Shown: one piece after another, positions 47,535-57,311 of the stretch | Numbering within the stretch: position 1 is the stretch's first letter | Layout: every line of letters begins with the position of its first letter | Assembly: GCA_018816945.1 (NCBI GenBank) | Contig: JAHIVC010000052.1 | Span: forward strand, 1-64,000 | Length of the DNA: 64,000 nt | Origin: Bacteroidota bacterium | GTDB lineage: Bacteria; Bacteroidota; Bacteroidia; Bacteroidales; GCA-2711565 | Direction of reading: 5' to 3' | The notes under the pieces: generated by a model | Database searches by the model: none | What the model saw: the letters and a program-made list of their open reading frames with translations, nothing else | What the model was told of the DNA's origin: nothing | Translations under genes and position numbers: made by a program

Positions 47535-48381
47535 ATCATTAAGTGCCACTTCTATTGAAAGCATACATCAGGCATTTGTTATAGCTTTTGCTGATTATGA
47601 AGAACCATTTGACATGACCGTCAAACAACTTCAGTACATGATTGAACGAAGAGGCTTTGTGCCTGAATTATCGTTTGGTGCTTTTGATGATGAAGAACTG
47701 ATTGGTTTTATCTTAAACGGCATTGGTTTATGGAACAATATACTTACCGCTTACGATACAGGTACCGGTATAGTTAAAGCATATCGAAAACAAGGAATTG
47801 CCACCCGCATTTTTAATGAATCGCTTCCGGTATTGAAGCAGCATGGGGTAAATCAATATTTACTAGAAGTGATCAAGACAAATACCAAGGCCTACGAATT
47901 ATACAAAAAGGCCGGGTTTGAGGTGCTCAGGGAATTTGATTATTTCGTATCCCCAATTGAATCGATTAATACTACCACTGAAGAGTTAATAACCGGATTC
48001 AGCATTAATGAGATTGATGAACCTCAATGGGATTTATTCAGTACTTTCCGTGATTTTACACCTTCATGGCAAAACTCATCTGATTCAATTCAACGCAAGC
48101 GATCGTTCTTTAAAATCCTGGGCATTTTCAATGAAAAAACCTTAGTTGGCTATGGAATCATCGAAACACACACTGGAGATATCCCACAATTTGCCATTGC
48201 CAAAAATTTCAGAAGAAAGGGATTGGGGACAGCACTTTTTAAAACATTTTGTAATACCACCGAGAGTGGCATTATAAAAATTATCAATACCGATTTCAAA
48301 GATAAAGGCACTAAAATTTTTATTGAAAGCCTTGGTTTTAAAGCCGGGTTTGGGCAGTATGAGATGTTGCATAAGTTTTAA
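47521..48381 (+). CDS. Tandem GNAT acetyltransferase
   Basis: 286 residues with two GNAT-like halves. The first (about 1-140) has YRKQGIATRIF, an acetyl-CoA-binding V-x-x-x-R/Q-x-x-G-x-G/A motif. The second (about 155-286) has IAKNFRRKGLGTALF. Acceptor is unknown. It overlaps the flippase gene and could modify a sugar precursor or a small molecule; this link is only positional. Confidence 0.85.
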   Translation: MINIKSLSATSIESIHQAFVIAFADYEEPFDMTVKQLQYMIERRGFVPELSFGAFDDEELIGFILNGIGLWNNILTAYDTGTGIVKAYRKQGIATRIFNESLPVLKQHGVNQYLLEVIKTNTKAYELYKKAGFEVLREFDYFVSPIESINTTTEELITGFSINEIDEPQWDLFSTFRDFTPSWQNSSDSIQRKRSFFKILGIFNEKTLVGYGIIETHTGDIPQFAIAKNFRRKGLGTALFKTFCNTTESGIIKIINTDFKDKGTKIFIESLGFKAGFGQYEMLHKF

Positions 48382-48414
48382 TAAGTCATTTTTTAACAAC
48401 TGGAGGATCAGATT

Positions 48415-48954
48415 ATGATTGATAATGCTAATACAGAAACATTGAATTTTGATGATGGTGAAAGGTTTTTACTTCGTCATATGGCACATGGCGATGCAAC
48501 CAAGGAACAAAAATTCGTACGTAAACTTTCAAATGAGTCTCGCTACCTGCGCTTTCATGGATCAATCAAAGAACTAAATAAGGAGGATCTGGAGAGGTTT
48601 ACAAATCCCAACCCGCTGAGCGAAGAAGCCCTGATTATGCTGTATAAAGGAGCATCATTGGAAGAAGAAATCGGCGTTGCACGATTCATCATTGATCCGG
48701 ATGACGAGGGCTGCGAATTTGCAATTGTAGTTGCTGATGAATGGCAAAATCTTGGCCTTGGGGCAAAACTGATGAATGCATTGATAAATCATGCTCAAGC
48801 TCGCGGGTTAAAACGAATTTATGGTTCTGTACTCAAAGATAACGCTGGTATGCTCCAGTTTATCAAAGGATTGGGATTTGAAGAAACCATCGACCCTGAT
48901 GATTCTTCGCTTATACTTGTTACAAAATATCTGAGGGATTCATCAGGATCGTAA
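48415..48954 (+). CDS. GNAT family acetyltransferase
   Basis: 179 residues, a single GNAT domain. The acetyl-CoA-binding motif VADEWQNLGLGAKLM is near 108-122. The opening region FLLRHMAHGDATKEQKFVRKLSNES resembles the GNAT domains linked to protein lysine acetyltransferases of the Pat type. A purine-rich TGGAGGA precedes ATG 48415 by about 9 bp. Substrate unknown. Confidence 0.88.
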   Translation: MIDNANTETLNFDDGERFLLRHMAHGDATKEQKFVRKLSNESRYLRFHGSIKELNKEDLERFTNPNPLSEEALIMLYKGASLEEEIGVARFIIDPDDEGCEFAIVVADEWQNLGLGAKLMNALINHAQARGLKRIYGSVLKDNAGMLQFIKGLGFEETIDPDDSSLILVTKYLRDSSGS

Positions 48955-49029
48955 TATTTTGTAAATGATCCGTAGGTTAGGTAAATTGACCTCCCCACAA
49001 TTGGAGAATATAACCATTTTATTAGTAGT

Positions 49030-49119
49030 GAAAAACTTTAAATTTAACTGCCTGGAGCATGGCTTCACACAACAAGTATTGCTTAAGTTTTGGATTTTGA
49101 AAAAGAAAGCGGTGCGAAG
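49030..49119. repeat. Direct repeat A, flanking the DUF5694 gene
   Basis: This 90-bp stretch aligns without gaps to 50221-50310 with about 74 identical bases by hand count. It contains CTTCACAC near its middle and GGTGCGAAG at its end, an imperfect inverted pair. The remaining gap 48955-49223 shows no gene. Confidence 0.65.
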
Positions 49120-49223
49120 TTTTAAAAAGTAAGGAAATAAAATTGTTAAAAGTATAGAAATATAACTGCGTGCTATTTAATACAAATCCCTAAATGCATA
49201 TACAAATACGAATAGATAATAAC

Positions 49224-50075
49224 TTACAAGTCAATTTTTATTTTCGCATTTTCTAAATAAGGTAAAGGTGTGACTAAATCAAATTCCTTTGAAACATCGA
49301 AGAGATAGTTTAACAAATTGATGTGCTCAGCTCCGATTATTAATAAAATTCTATCATCAGGATTAGAAGTTATTCTTTGAAGGTTCCTAAAAATTCTCAG
49401 GTTCCGGTTAAACCACCTGCCTGTTTCAAAATCAACTCCAATAAAATCACCGTTTTGTTCTTCATATTTAAAAGGAGTCAATAAATATACTGACAACCTG
49501 TCTTTAATATGCTGGGGATCATTTAATTCGATCAATTCATTAACAATGCTGTTCACTATTCCGGATGGTTTAGGCAGCTTATATACAGAATCGGGAGAAT
49601 TGAGATAATAATCCTCAAAATTAGCAGATCGGATACTATCGTCAAATAATGCTTCAAGGGTAGCATAATGTTTGCCCCAATCATTAACACAATAAATTTG
49701 AGGCAGGTTCAAATTTTTCCCAATCCGAAAAGCAAGTTGATAAATTTCATCTTTATCCAATGTAAGTCTATCCGACTTATACAATGAATATAATGAATCT
49801 ATTTGGTATTGTTTAGCTGGTAATGCTTCTATCGCAATCTTATTCGGTTTAAATTCCTCAATGGCTTTGCATATTTCAATTATTTCTGATTGATAAGGTT
49901 CATCAAGCACCGAGATTTGATCTTTTTTTTCTGTTTTTACAACATCCAAATTATGATAGGCAAAATGAAAAACGCCAAGTGTCATTATTTGTGCTTGCTT
50001 TGGAACATCATTCGATTGTCCGAATGAAGTAGGGATAATAAGCATACCGAAGAATAGGATAAACAATTTTTTCAT
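49224..50075 (-). CDS. DUF5694 secreted protein (TraB/PrgY-like fold suspected)
   Basis: 283 residues with a signal peptide ending near TSFGQ. The opening IMTLGVFHFAYHNLDV, the middle KPNKIAIEALPAKQ and the end LLIIGAEHINLLNYLF fit DUF5694, which resembles TraB-like proteins with conserved His and Glu residues. A metal-dependent hydrolase has been proposed for related folds, but function is unknown. It is flanked on both sides by the same ~90-bp repeat, which suggests gain or loss as a unit. Confidence 0.8.
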   Translation of the reverse strand: MKKLFILFFGMLIIPTSFGQSNDVPKQAQIMTLGVFHFAYHNLDVVKTEKKDQISVLDEPYQSEIIEICKAIEEFKPNKIAIEALPAKQYQIDSLYSLYKSDRLTLDKDEIYQLAFRIGKNLNLPQIYCVNDWGKHYATLEALFDDSIRSANFEDYYLNSPDSVYKLPKPSGIVNSIVNELIELNDPQHIKDRLSVYLLTPFKYEEQNGDFIGVDFETGRWFNRNLRIFRNLQRITSNPDDRILLIIGAEHINLLNYLFDVSKEFDLVTPLPYLENAKIKIDL

Positions 50076-50220
50076 GTTTTTAATATTAACTTAATTCACG
50101 GAGAAGACGAATCCCTTTTCAAAATATTACAACATAAATGGTTTCATGATGACTTTTGCAATAGAATAGAGCTAAAGCTACCAAGAGGATGATTTCATTT
50201 GATTAGAGCAGTGGAGCATT

Positions 50221-50350
50221 GAAAAGCTTTAAGTTTAATTGCCAAAAATATGGCTTCGTTCAACAGATGTTGCTTAAATTTTGGATTTTGAAAAACAAAG
50301 CGGTGCGAAGTTTAAAATTTATCTGCCAAAGACATGACTTCGCACAACAG
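50221..50350. repeat. Direct repeat B and a partial third unit
   Basis: 50221-50310 is the partner of repeat A. A partial third copy of the start of the unit follows at about 50312-50350. GTGCGAAGT (50303-50311) and ACTTCGCAC (50337-50345) form a perfect 9-bp stem. The rest of the 373-bp gap (50076-50448) has no gene that I can see. Confidence 0.65.
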
Positions 50351-50448
50351 TGGGTTTCGACAAATGCTAAACGGGAGTCTCGATTTGACAAGTTTTAGAT
50401 AATGTCGGCGTTATAGATAGCCCTTTTTATTCCAAGTCGATTTACAAC

Positions 50449-52344
50449 TTAAGCTTTTTCAGAAGCAAAGTTCGGTTCAACAGGTTTACGGAAATCATTT
50501 ACCCTGCCAGTAATTCTTCTCTCTGCAGGAAATGTGATATCGTGATAAATATTTACATAATAAGCCAGGCTTTCTTTTAAGCCTTTACGATGGACCAGAT
50601 GTTGAATTTTTCCCGTTTTATATAAACTATTCGTACATACTATTTCTGGATCTACCTCAAAACCGGCCCCAATAACTACCCTTGGGCCGGCAAATTCAAC
50701 CAGCGAACCTATTTCTCCGAACATCACATCACCTTGGGTAGCATAACTTGCGTAAGCACCACCTGTGGTCGGTCCGGTAATAACCGATAAAAATAAAACA
50801 CCGGCTTTTTTCAGATCCAAAATGGCCATGTTCATTTTTGCCATTTGAGCTAAGGACATGGGGCCCTCATTCATCCTTGCCCCACCCGATGCGCAAATTG
50901 AAACCATTGGATATTTATGTTTTACGGCAAAATCAACTGCACGCTTGAACTTTTCGCCAAAGGCCGCTCCGAAAGAACCACCAAAAAAAGTCAAATCAGA
51001 TATGATCAACACGATGGGTTTCCCATTGATCCTGGCAGTACCAGCCACAAGACCTTCTTTCGAAAATGTTTTGCCAATAGTTTTATCCAGTGAATTTTGA
51101 TAACTTCCAAAATAATAGCGCTCTTTCCCAATTAATTTATGAATGGTTAGATCACTTTCAATCTCCTCGAAAGTATCCTGATCACATATTTTATCTATCT
51201 GGTCCTCAACACTTAGATATTCTCCTTTTCCACATTTTGGACAGGCATAATAATTATCTACATATTGTTGATAGGGTACAAAACCGCATCCACCCTTAAC
51301 TTTAAAAAGATTTTTCTCTATATCCCATTCTTTGGTGCATTCAAAGAGTTCTGTTTCTTCGATCCCCTTTTTTTCCATGTGGGCCTTCATGAGCAATTGG
51401 GTGTAAAATTCTTCGCGCTCAATATCAATGGTATTTATTTTTTCATGAATACTTTTCAAGATTTTACGTTTGGTAAGCTTATCAATCGTATCTTCAAACA
51501 TTCCATAATTCAGCACCCGCTGTCGTCGTTCAATAAGCAATTTATCAACCAATTTGGGTTTAAGGACCTTCTCCCCCGTTTTTAATTCTACAACCCAGTC
51601 TTTTAGTGTTAAGGTAAGCGATTCTGTTATGGTGTCGATGGTAAATTCATAATTTTCGTGAGCACCATTTATGGGCTCAGGCAAAATACCATCTATCATT
51701 CCAATTTCCTTGATATGCTCAGCACCCGGCCTTAACATTTCAAGTGCATCAGGAACCGTGTCTTCAATATTTTCACCCGAGGTCAATCTACGATGAAAGA
51801 TAATACGACAGCAGCTCTCGGGTGCAATCACCGAGTACAAAGAATTCTCAAGCATATAACTCCGATCGGCTACTTGCAAAGCCAAAGCACCACCACTCCC
51901 ACCTTCACCTATCACATACGAAACAGTTGCTGTTTTCACACCGCAATAACGGCTGATGCAGTCGGAAATCAAAAAAGATTGTCCCCCTATTTCAGATTCC
52001 ATGGAAGTATCACCGCCAAAAGTATCAATAAAAGAAACGACCGGAATTTGATTTTTTTCAGCTAGGTCAAGCACATCCAATACATAGGCAAATCCCTTCG
52101 AAGTTATCATTCCTGTGGCTAAACTATCTTTACCTTGCCTTCTTTTTTCCTGACCAAGGATATAACATACAACTCCATCAACAGAACCTTTAGCAGCAAC
52201 TAAAGAAGGATCGGGCGAGTTAAAGTATTCTATATTGTCAAATACCCCTGCAATGACATCTGAACTTCTTATCCTGGAGGGATTTCGAGTAATATCATAT
52301 CGTTCTTTATAGTTACGCTTTAGTGGAAAACCGTCTTTTTTCAT
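50449..52344 (-). CDS. accA/accD: Fused acetyl-CoA carboxylase carboxyltransferase (AccA-AccD order)
   Basis: 631 residues. Residues ~30-230 match AccA (IGEGGSGGALALQVADRS near 145-162, SVIAPESC). A linker (about 235-345) leads to an AccD part: zinc-ribbon remnant with Cys353, Cys368 and Cys371, then FGGSFGAAFGEKF and CASGGARMNEGPMS near 484-497. The enzyme moves CO2 from carboxybiotin to acetyl-CoA to make malonyl-CoA. The first zinc cysteine seems missing (Lys350 region). Fusions known to me are mostly beta-alpha; alpha-beta order is less usual. No accB/accC nearby. Confidence 0.88.
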   Translation of the reverse strand: MKKDGFPLKRNYKERYDITRNPSRIRSSDVIAGVFDNIEYFNSPDPSLVAAKGSVDGVVCYILGQEKRRQGKDSLATGMITSKGFAYVLDVLDLAEKNQIPVVSFIDTFGGDTSMESEIGGQSFLISDCISRYCGVKTATVSYVIGEGGSGGALALQVADRSYMLENSLYSVIAPESCCRIIFHRRLTSGENIEDTVPDALEMLRPGAEHIKEIGMIDGILPEPINGAHENYEFTIDTITESLTLTLKDWVVELKTGEKVLKPKLVDKLLIERRQRVLNYGMFEDTIDKLTKRKILKSIHEKINTIDIEREEFYTQLLMKAHMEKKGIEETELFECTKEWDIEKNLFKVKGGCGFVPYQQYVDNYYACPKCGKGEYLSVEDQIDKICDQDTFEEIESDLTIHKLIGKERYYFGSYQNSLDKTIGKTFSKEGLVAGTARINGKPIVLIISDLTFFGGSFGAAFGEKFKRAVDFAVKHKYPMVSICASGGARMNEGPMSLAQMAKMNMAILDLKKAGVLFLSVITGPTTGGAYASYATQGDVMFGEIGSLVEFAGPRVVIGAGFEVDPEIVCTNSLYKTGKIQHLVHRKGLKESLAYYVNIYHDITFPAERRITGRVNDFRKPVEPNFASEKA

Positions 52345-52650
52345 AGCTTTGACAAATAAGGTTTATTTAATTGACCAGGTGCATTTAATATCATCTCAGG
52401 GCTGATATAACTTAAATATTTCACTATTATTATATTCTTTCCCTTGAAAAAAACGTGGCAAGTTAAAAAAATATCCCTTAATTCAAACCTTAATTCATAA
52501 ACACAACATGTTTTTGCCACCCAAATGAATTCTTGTCTAAAATAATTTTAACCTGTATTTTTTACAACATTTAGCTAATAATGTGATAAATACATTCGCT
52601 ACGAGGCCTAATTATTTTTATAAAACGGCCTTATTTTGACACATCATAAA

Positions 52651-52674
52651 TTATGAATGAGATAAAATTCATAA
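52651..52674. promoter_or_regulatory. Candidate operator upstream of the EamA transporter
   Basis: Perfect 8-bp inverted repeat with 8-bp spacer, about 57 bp upstream of the -7 element. The pattern fits a dimeric regulator site, but no regulator gene is adjacent. Confidence 0.35.
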
Positions 52675-52730
52675 TGAGTTATAAACAGCATCACATCATC
52701 TGCTACAACTTTTTGCAAATATAAGTTTGC

Positions 52731-52738
52731 TAACTTTG
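52731..52738 (+). promoter_or_regulatory. Candidate -7 element for the EamA gene
   Basis: TAACTTTG matches TAnnTTTG, 13 bp upstream of ATG 52752. TTTG at 52712-52715 is 15 bp further upstream, somewhat close for a -33 box. Confidence 0.45.
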
Positions 52739-52751
52739 CTAAAAATTTCAA

Positions 52752-53675
52752 ATGAACAAAAGCAATCAGTTTAAGGGTGTTATATGGGCATTGATTGGTG
52801 CAATTTCCATGTCAAATGTCTATATATTCAGTAAAGCTGCTTTAACTGAAATTCATTTAATCCAATTTGGGTTTTACTGGTTTGGTTTGGGTTTGCTCTG
52901 GAATTTGATTTATTCGGTAAAAACAAAGAAACTACAGCATATTAAAGGTTTTAGCCGTTCATCCTTTATTGCGATTGGGGTAATAGGCTTACTTGAATTA
53001 GTCTCTACCACTTTATTTTTCATAGCGATAAAATCAGCTGATAACCCTGCTGTAATTTCATTTCTGGCAGATACCAACCCATTGTTTGTTGCAATTCTGG
53101 GAGTCGTACTTTTAAAAGAACGATTTAATTTAATTGAATCATCGGGAATGGTGTTCATCATCTTGGGTGCACTAATTATCAGCTATAAAGGGGATACAGG
53201 ATTAAACAATCTGTTGATTCCAGGCTCACAATATATCTTACTATCTGTATCACTCTATGCCTTTGCAATCATTTATGCTAAAAGAAAAATTAAACTGATA
53301 CCCCCGGCTATCCTAAGCATTAACAGATCTTTGCTATTATTTATTTTTTCATTCATTCTCTTAATATCCTACGGATTTTCCATTAAAATTTCATGGATGG
53401 TATTCTTTAACTTACTGATTGGATCATTATTGGGGCCATTTTTAACCGGTCTGGCAAATTATTCCTCTCTTCAATATATTGAAGCATCCAAATCATCAAT
53501 CATCAGAAGCAGCCGAAGCTTGTTTGTGGTGATCGGAGCCTATCTCTATTTTGGCACCTTACCCCAATCGTATCAGCTTTTGGGAGGATTATTCACCTTA
53601 ACCGGAGTGATTATCATTTCACTGGGCAAATCATTTACAAAACATCCAAAAAAAACATTCAAGTTATCTTCCTGA
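52752..53675 (+). CDS. EamA/DMT family transporter
   Basis: 307 residues with ten hydrophobic helices in two EamA halves (about 6-140 and 150-292). The family exports amino acids, nucleosides or other metabolites. The motif NPLFVAILGVVLLKERFN at the end of the first half is typical. The substrate is not predictable. It stands alone before parE with a 104-bp gap. Confidence 0.9.
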   Translation: MNKSNQFKGVIWALIGAISMSNVYIFSKAALTEIHLIQFGFYWFGLGLLWNLIYSVKTKKLQHIKGFSRSSFIAIGVIGLLELVSTTLFFIAIKSADNPAVISFLADTNPLFVAILGVVLLKERFNLIESSGMVFIILGALIISYKGDTGLNNLLIPGSQYILLSVSLYAFAIIYAKRKIKLIPPAILSINRSLLLFIFSFILLISYGFSIKISWMVFFNLLIGSLLGPFLTGLANYSSLQYIEASKSSIIRSSRSLFVVIGAYLYFGTLPQSYQLLGGLFTLTGVIIISLGKSFTKHPKKTFKLSS

Positions 53676-53755
53676 TTATATTGTCACTGTAAGATATGAA
53701 CAGAACTTGTTTGAAAAATAAATGAAATTCACATCATAGTGATGAGTCAAATCTT

Positions 53756-53763
53756 TAATTTTG
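53756..53763 (+). promoter_or_regulatory. Candidate -7 element for parE
   Basis: TAATTTTG matches TAnnTTTG, 16 bp upstream of ATG 53780. Confidence 0.4.
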
Positions 53764-53779
53764 CCGCAAACTGGTAATA

Positions 53780-55639
53780 ATGTCAGAAAATTACACTGAA
53801 GATAGTATAAGATCGCTTGACTGGAAGGAGCATATCCGACTTAGACCAGGAATGTATATTGGGAAGCTTGGTGACGGTGCTTCGCAGGATGATGGGATTT
53901 ATGTTTTAATCAAAGAAATTATTGATAATGCCATTGATGAATTTGTAATGGGCAATGGCAGAAACATCGACGTTGATATCTCTGACAAAATGGTTAGCAT
54001 CCGTGATTACGGTCGCGGAATGCCACTCGGAAAAGTAATTGATTGCGTTTCGAAAATCAACACCGGTGCCAAATACGATTCTAAAGTTTTCAAAAAAGCT
54101 GTTGGATTGAATGGAGTAGGTTCAAAAGCAGTAAATGCCATGTCATCCTATTTCAAGGTCCAGTCAATTCGTGAAGGACACACTAAAATTGTAGAATACA
54201 AACGGGGTGAGCTCATGCTGGATGCCGAAATTGTTCCTTCAATTGAAAAAGATGGCACCTTAATTAATTTCATACCTGACGATCAGATTTTCGGCAATTT
54301 CCATTATATCATGGATTATGTTGAAAAACTGCTTTGGAATTATGTTTTTCTGAATAACGGCCTGACCATCAATTTTAATGGAGAAAAACTTATTGCAAAA
54401 AACGGAATTGTAGATTTACTTGAACGGAATATTAATGGAAACGGCCCCATCTTATATCCAATCATCCACATTACCGAAGATGATTTGGATTTTGCATTTA
54501 CACATAGCTCAAAGCAATACGGAGAAGAATATTACTCGTTTGTAAACGGACAGCATACAACGCAAGGAGGTACACATCAGGCAACATTTCGGGAAGCAAT
54601 CGTAAAAACCATTCGTGAGTTTTACAACAAAGATTTTGATACTTCTGATATTCATACCTCAATTCTGGCAGTTGTAAGTTTAAAAGTCCAGGAACCGGTT
54701 TTTGAGTCACAAACCAAAACAAAATTAGGTTCTCAGCATATTGAGCCCGAAGGTCAAACCATTCGCAATTACATCACAGATATTGTTAAACGAAATCTGG
54801 ATAACTTTTTACATAAGAACCCGGACACCGCCGAATCATTATTGCTTAAAATAATGCAAAACCAGAAGGAGCGAAAAGAGATAGCCGGGATTAAAAAACT
54901 GGCTAAAGAAAGTGTAAAGAAAGTCAGCCTTCATAATAAGAAGCTTAGAGATTGCCGCATTCATTATAATTCAAATCATGAAAACCGTTTAGATACCATC
55001 CTTTTTATAACCGAGGGTGATTCAGCTAGTGGATCAATTACAAAATCGAGAAATGTAAACACACAGGCGGTTTTTAGCTTAAAAGGGAAACCCTTGAATT
55101 GTTACGGCCTCAGTAAAAAAATAGTTTACGAGAATGATGAATTTAATTTGCTTCAGTCGGCACTCAACATTGAAGATGGCATAGAAAACCTGAGATACAA
55201 CAATGTGGTTATTGCTACCGATGCCGATGTGGACGGGATGCACATTCGATTATTGCTCTTAACGTTTTTTCTTCAATTCTATCCCGACCTCATCAAATCA
55301 GGACATGTATACATTTTGCAAACACCATTATTCAGGGTACGAAATAAAAAAACGACGAAGTATTGCTATTCGGAAGAAGAACGCCAAAAAGCAATCAGTA
55401 GCCTGGGTGTAAATCCTGAAATAACACGATTTAAAGGGTTAGGGGAAATTTCACCTGACGAATTCAAGCATTTTATCGGTTCAACAATGCGCTTAGATCC
55501 TGTACTGCTTACCAGAGATGCGAGCATATCGGATATTCTTTCGTTTTATATGGGGAAAAATACTCCAACGCGACAAAATTTCATCATCGATAACCTCAGA
55601 ATTGAGGAAGATTTTGTGGTAGAAGATAAAGTGGCTTAA
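53780..55639 (+). CDS. parE: DNA topoisomerase IV subunit B
   Basis: 619 residues. GHKL ATPase with [10 protein letters not shown] and [18 protein letters not shown] with [10 protein letters not shown] and [12 protein letters not shown]. Length and the absence of the large GyrB insert favour ParE over GyrB. It relaxes and decatenates DNA with ParC. parC usually follows in related genomes but the next gene here is a convergent metabolic gene, so parC must lie elsewhere. Confidence 0.88.
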   Translation: MSENYTEDSIRSLDWKEHIRLRPGMYIGKLGDGASQDDGIYVLIKEIIDNAIDEFVMGNGRNIDVDISDKMVSIRDYGRGMPLGKVIDCVSKINTGAKYDSKVFKKAVGLNGVGSKAVNAMSSYFKVQSIREGHTKIVEYKRGELMLDAEIVPSIEKDGTLINFIPDDQIFGNFHYIMDYVEKLLWNYVFLNNGLTINFNGEKLIAKNGIVDLLERNINGNGPILYPIIHITEDDLDFAFTHSSKQYGEEYYSFVNGQHTTQGGTHQATFREAIVKTIREFYNKDFDTSDIHTSILAVVSLKVQEPVFESQTKTKLGSQHIEPEGQTIRNYITDIVKRNLDNFLHKNPDTAESLLLKIMQNQKERKEIAGIKKLAKESVKKVSLHNKKLRDCRIHYNSNHENRLDTILFITEGDSASGSITKSRNVNTQAVFSLKGKPLNCYGLSKKIVYENDEFNLLQSALNIEDGIENLRYNNVVIATDADVDGMHIRLLLLTFFLQFYPDLIKSGHVYILQTPLFRVRNKKTTKYCYSEEERQKAISSLGVNPEITRFKGLGEISPDEFKHFIGSTMRLDPVLLTRDASISDILSFYMGKNTPTRQNFIIDNLRIEEDFVVEDKVA

Positions 55640-55642
55640 TTA

Positions 55643-57166
55643 TCAAACTTTTTTAATTTCAATTTCCTTAAATGCTTTACCCAAATTTTCGATAATATCG
55701 CTTGCTATTAATGAGGTTTCGCCTGATTTCTTTGCTGCCTTATCACCGGCCAATCCATGCACATAAACCCCTATTAATGCAGCATGAACACCGGTGTAAC
55801 CTTGAGCCATTAAGCTTAAAATAATGCCTGTAAGCACATCCCCACTTCCAGCAGTTGCCATTCCCGGATTTCCGGTACAATTAAAAAAACAATCGCCCAA
55901 AGGAGTTACAATTTGTGTGTATGCCCCTTTTAAAACAACAACCAGATCGTGTTTAACGGCAAATTCCTTCGCTAACGCGACTCTTTCAAAATCATTCGTT
56001 GATTTACCAGCTAAGCGTTCAAATTCCTTTGGATGTGGTGTAATTACACAGCCTTTTGGCAAAAAAGCCAGCCAGGTTTTGTTTTCAGCAAGGATATTTA
56101 AAGCATCTGCATCAAATACCATTGGTACATGAGTGTTTTGAATAAGTACTTTTAAGGCATTGCGGGTTTGCTCCTCGGTTCCAATGCCGGGTCCTGCACC
56201 AATAGCTGAATAATTATTTAAATCAGGCACATTACTAAAAGAGTTTTCAAATCGGCCCAGGCTGATCATTGCTTCAGGAACTGCGGTTTGCAATACATCA
56301 TTTCCAACCTGGGGAATATGTGAAGTAAGTAACCCCACTCCGGAACGCAAACATGCCTTTGAAGCCAGTACTGCTGCACCCATTTTCCCCAGACTTCCCG
56401 CCACTAGCAGAGCATGACCGTAATTTCCTTTATGTGAAAACTTAGTTCTCTTTTTGTAAATTTTTCTGCAATCATTTTTCTTGATTAAATAATCCTTGAC
56501 CTTAACCTCATCAATATATTTTTCATTTAACCCGATGGATAGAATCTCCCATTTCCCAACAAACCTGTCATTTTCAGGCATAAAAAAAGCAAGTTTTGAA
56601 GATTGAAACGATAAAGTATAATCCGCCTGAATAATTGAAGCTTTCTCAATAACCGATGATCGATCTGCAAACAATCCGGAAGGAATATCGATGGCAATGG
56701 TTATACAAGCTAATTTATTAATCTCATTAATAAGCTCAGCTGCCAATCCACTAACAGGCTTTGATAATCCGGAACCAAATATTGCATCAATAATGATATG
56801 ATTTTCGGGGATATCAGGAAAATTGTCTAAAGATTTTAAGCTAATTATTTCACATTTTTGCTGTTGTACCAGTCGATCATGGTTTATTTTAAAATCAAGT
56901 GAATAATTTTCTGTAATCTCGGGAATAACAACCTTTACTTCAAAACCTTTTTCTGCTAACAATCGGGCAATTGCCAAACCATCACCTCCGTTATTGCCCG
57001 GCCCACAAAAAATATAAAAGGCATAAATCCGATCCATATATGCTTCCAGCCATTTCACACATTTCATTGAAGCTCTTTCCATCAGATCAATTGAAGCGAC
57101 AGGCTCATTTTTGATGGTATAAGCATCAGCCTCACGAATTTGTTCTACAGACAATACTTTTTTCAT
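55643..57166 (-). CDS. Bifunctional NAD(P)H-hydrate epimerase / ADP-dependent dehydratase
   Basis: 507 residues. The N-terminal YjeF epimerase domain (about 1-215) has GPGNNGGDGLAIARLL. The C-terminal ribokinase-like dehydratase (about 225-500) has GAGPGIG and GNPGMATAGSGDVLTGI. Together they repair hydrated NADH and NADPH. Length is typical for the fused form. Convergent with parE (3-bp gap). On the minus strand TAAATTTG at 57183-57190 could be its -7 element. Confidence 0.95.
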   Translation of the reverse strand: MKKVLSVEQIREADAYTIKNEPVASIDLMERASMKCVKWLEAYMDRIYAFYIFCGPGNNGGDGLAIARLLAEKGFEVKVVIPEITENYSLDFKINHDRLVQQQKCEIISLKSLDNFPDIPENHIIIDAIFGSGLSKPVSGLAAELINEINKLACITIAIDIPSGLFADRSSVIEKASIIQADYTLSFQSSKLAFFMPENDRFVGKWEILSIGLNEKYIDEVKVKDYLIKKNDCRKIYKKRTKFSHKGNYGHALLVAGSLGKMGAAVLASKACLRSGVGLLTSHIPQVGNDVLQTAVPEAMISLGRFENSFSNVPDLNNYSAIGAGPGIGTEEQTRNALKVLIQNTHVPMVFDADALNILAENKTWLAFLPKGCVITPHPKEFERLAGKSTNDFERVALAKEFAVKHDLVVVLKGAYTQIVTPLGDCFFNCTGNPGMATAGSGDVLTGIILSLMAQGYTGVHAALIGVYVHGLAGDKAAKKSGETSLIASDIIENLGKAFKEIEIKKV

Positions 57167-57289
57167 GATTCAGCGTTTTACACAAATTTACCAAAAATCC
57201 AACTAAATATCATGATCTGTTCAAGATAAGAATAATGGCATTAGCCTCATTATTTAGATTTAATCGTAGGTGCAGATTTATCTTTCAAC

Positions 57290-57297
57290 TATTTTTG
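57290..57297 (+). promoter_or_regulatory. Candidate -7 element for rlmD
   Basis: TATTTTTG matches TAnnTTTG, 14 bp upstream of ATG 57312. It lies inside the longer in-frame extension that begins at GTG 57270, which argues against that start. Confidence 0.42.
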
Positions 57298-57311
57298 CAA
57301 AAAAAATTAAG

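Larger units (their letters stand above)
52345..52751. other. 407-bp non-coding divergent gap
   Basis: No gene is seen. It holds a distant inverted repeat GTGGCAA/TTGCCAC (52455-52461, 52514-52520), a perfect TTATGAAT-N8-ATTCATAA (52651-52674) and the promoter element of the EamA gene (52731-52738). Confidence 0.6.

Noticed and set aside
50303-50420. Repeat B region as an integron attC site
   Set aside because: There is a stem and a GCGTTAT end, but the core sites do not match the RYYYAAC/GTTRRRY consensus and no integrase is seen.
57270-57311. GTG start extending rlmD upstream
   Set aside because: A good -7 promoter element at 57290-57297 lies inside the extension and the family core begins after ATG 57312.
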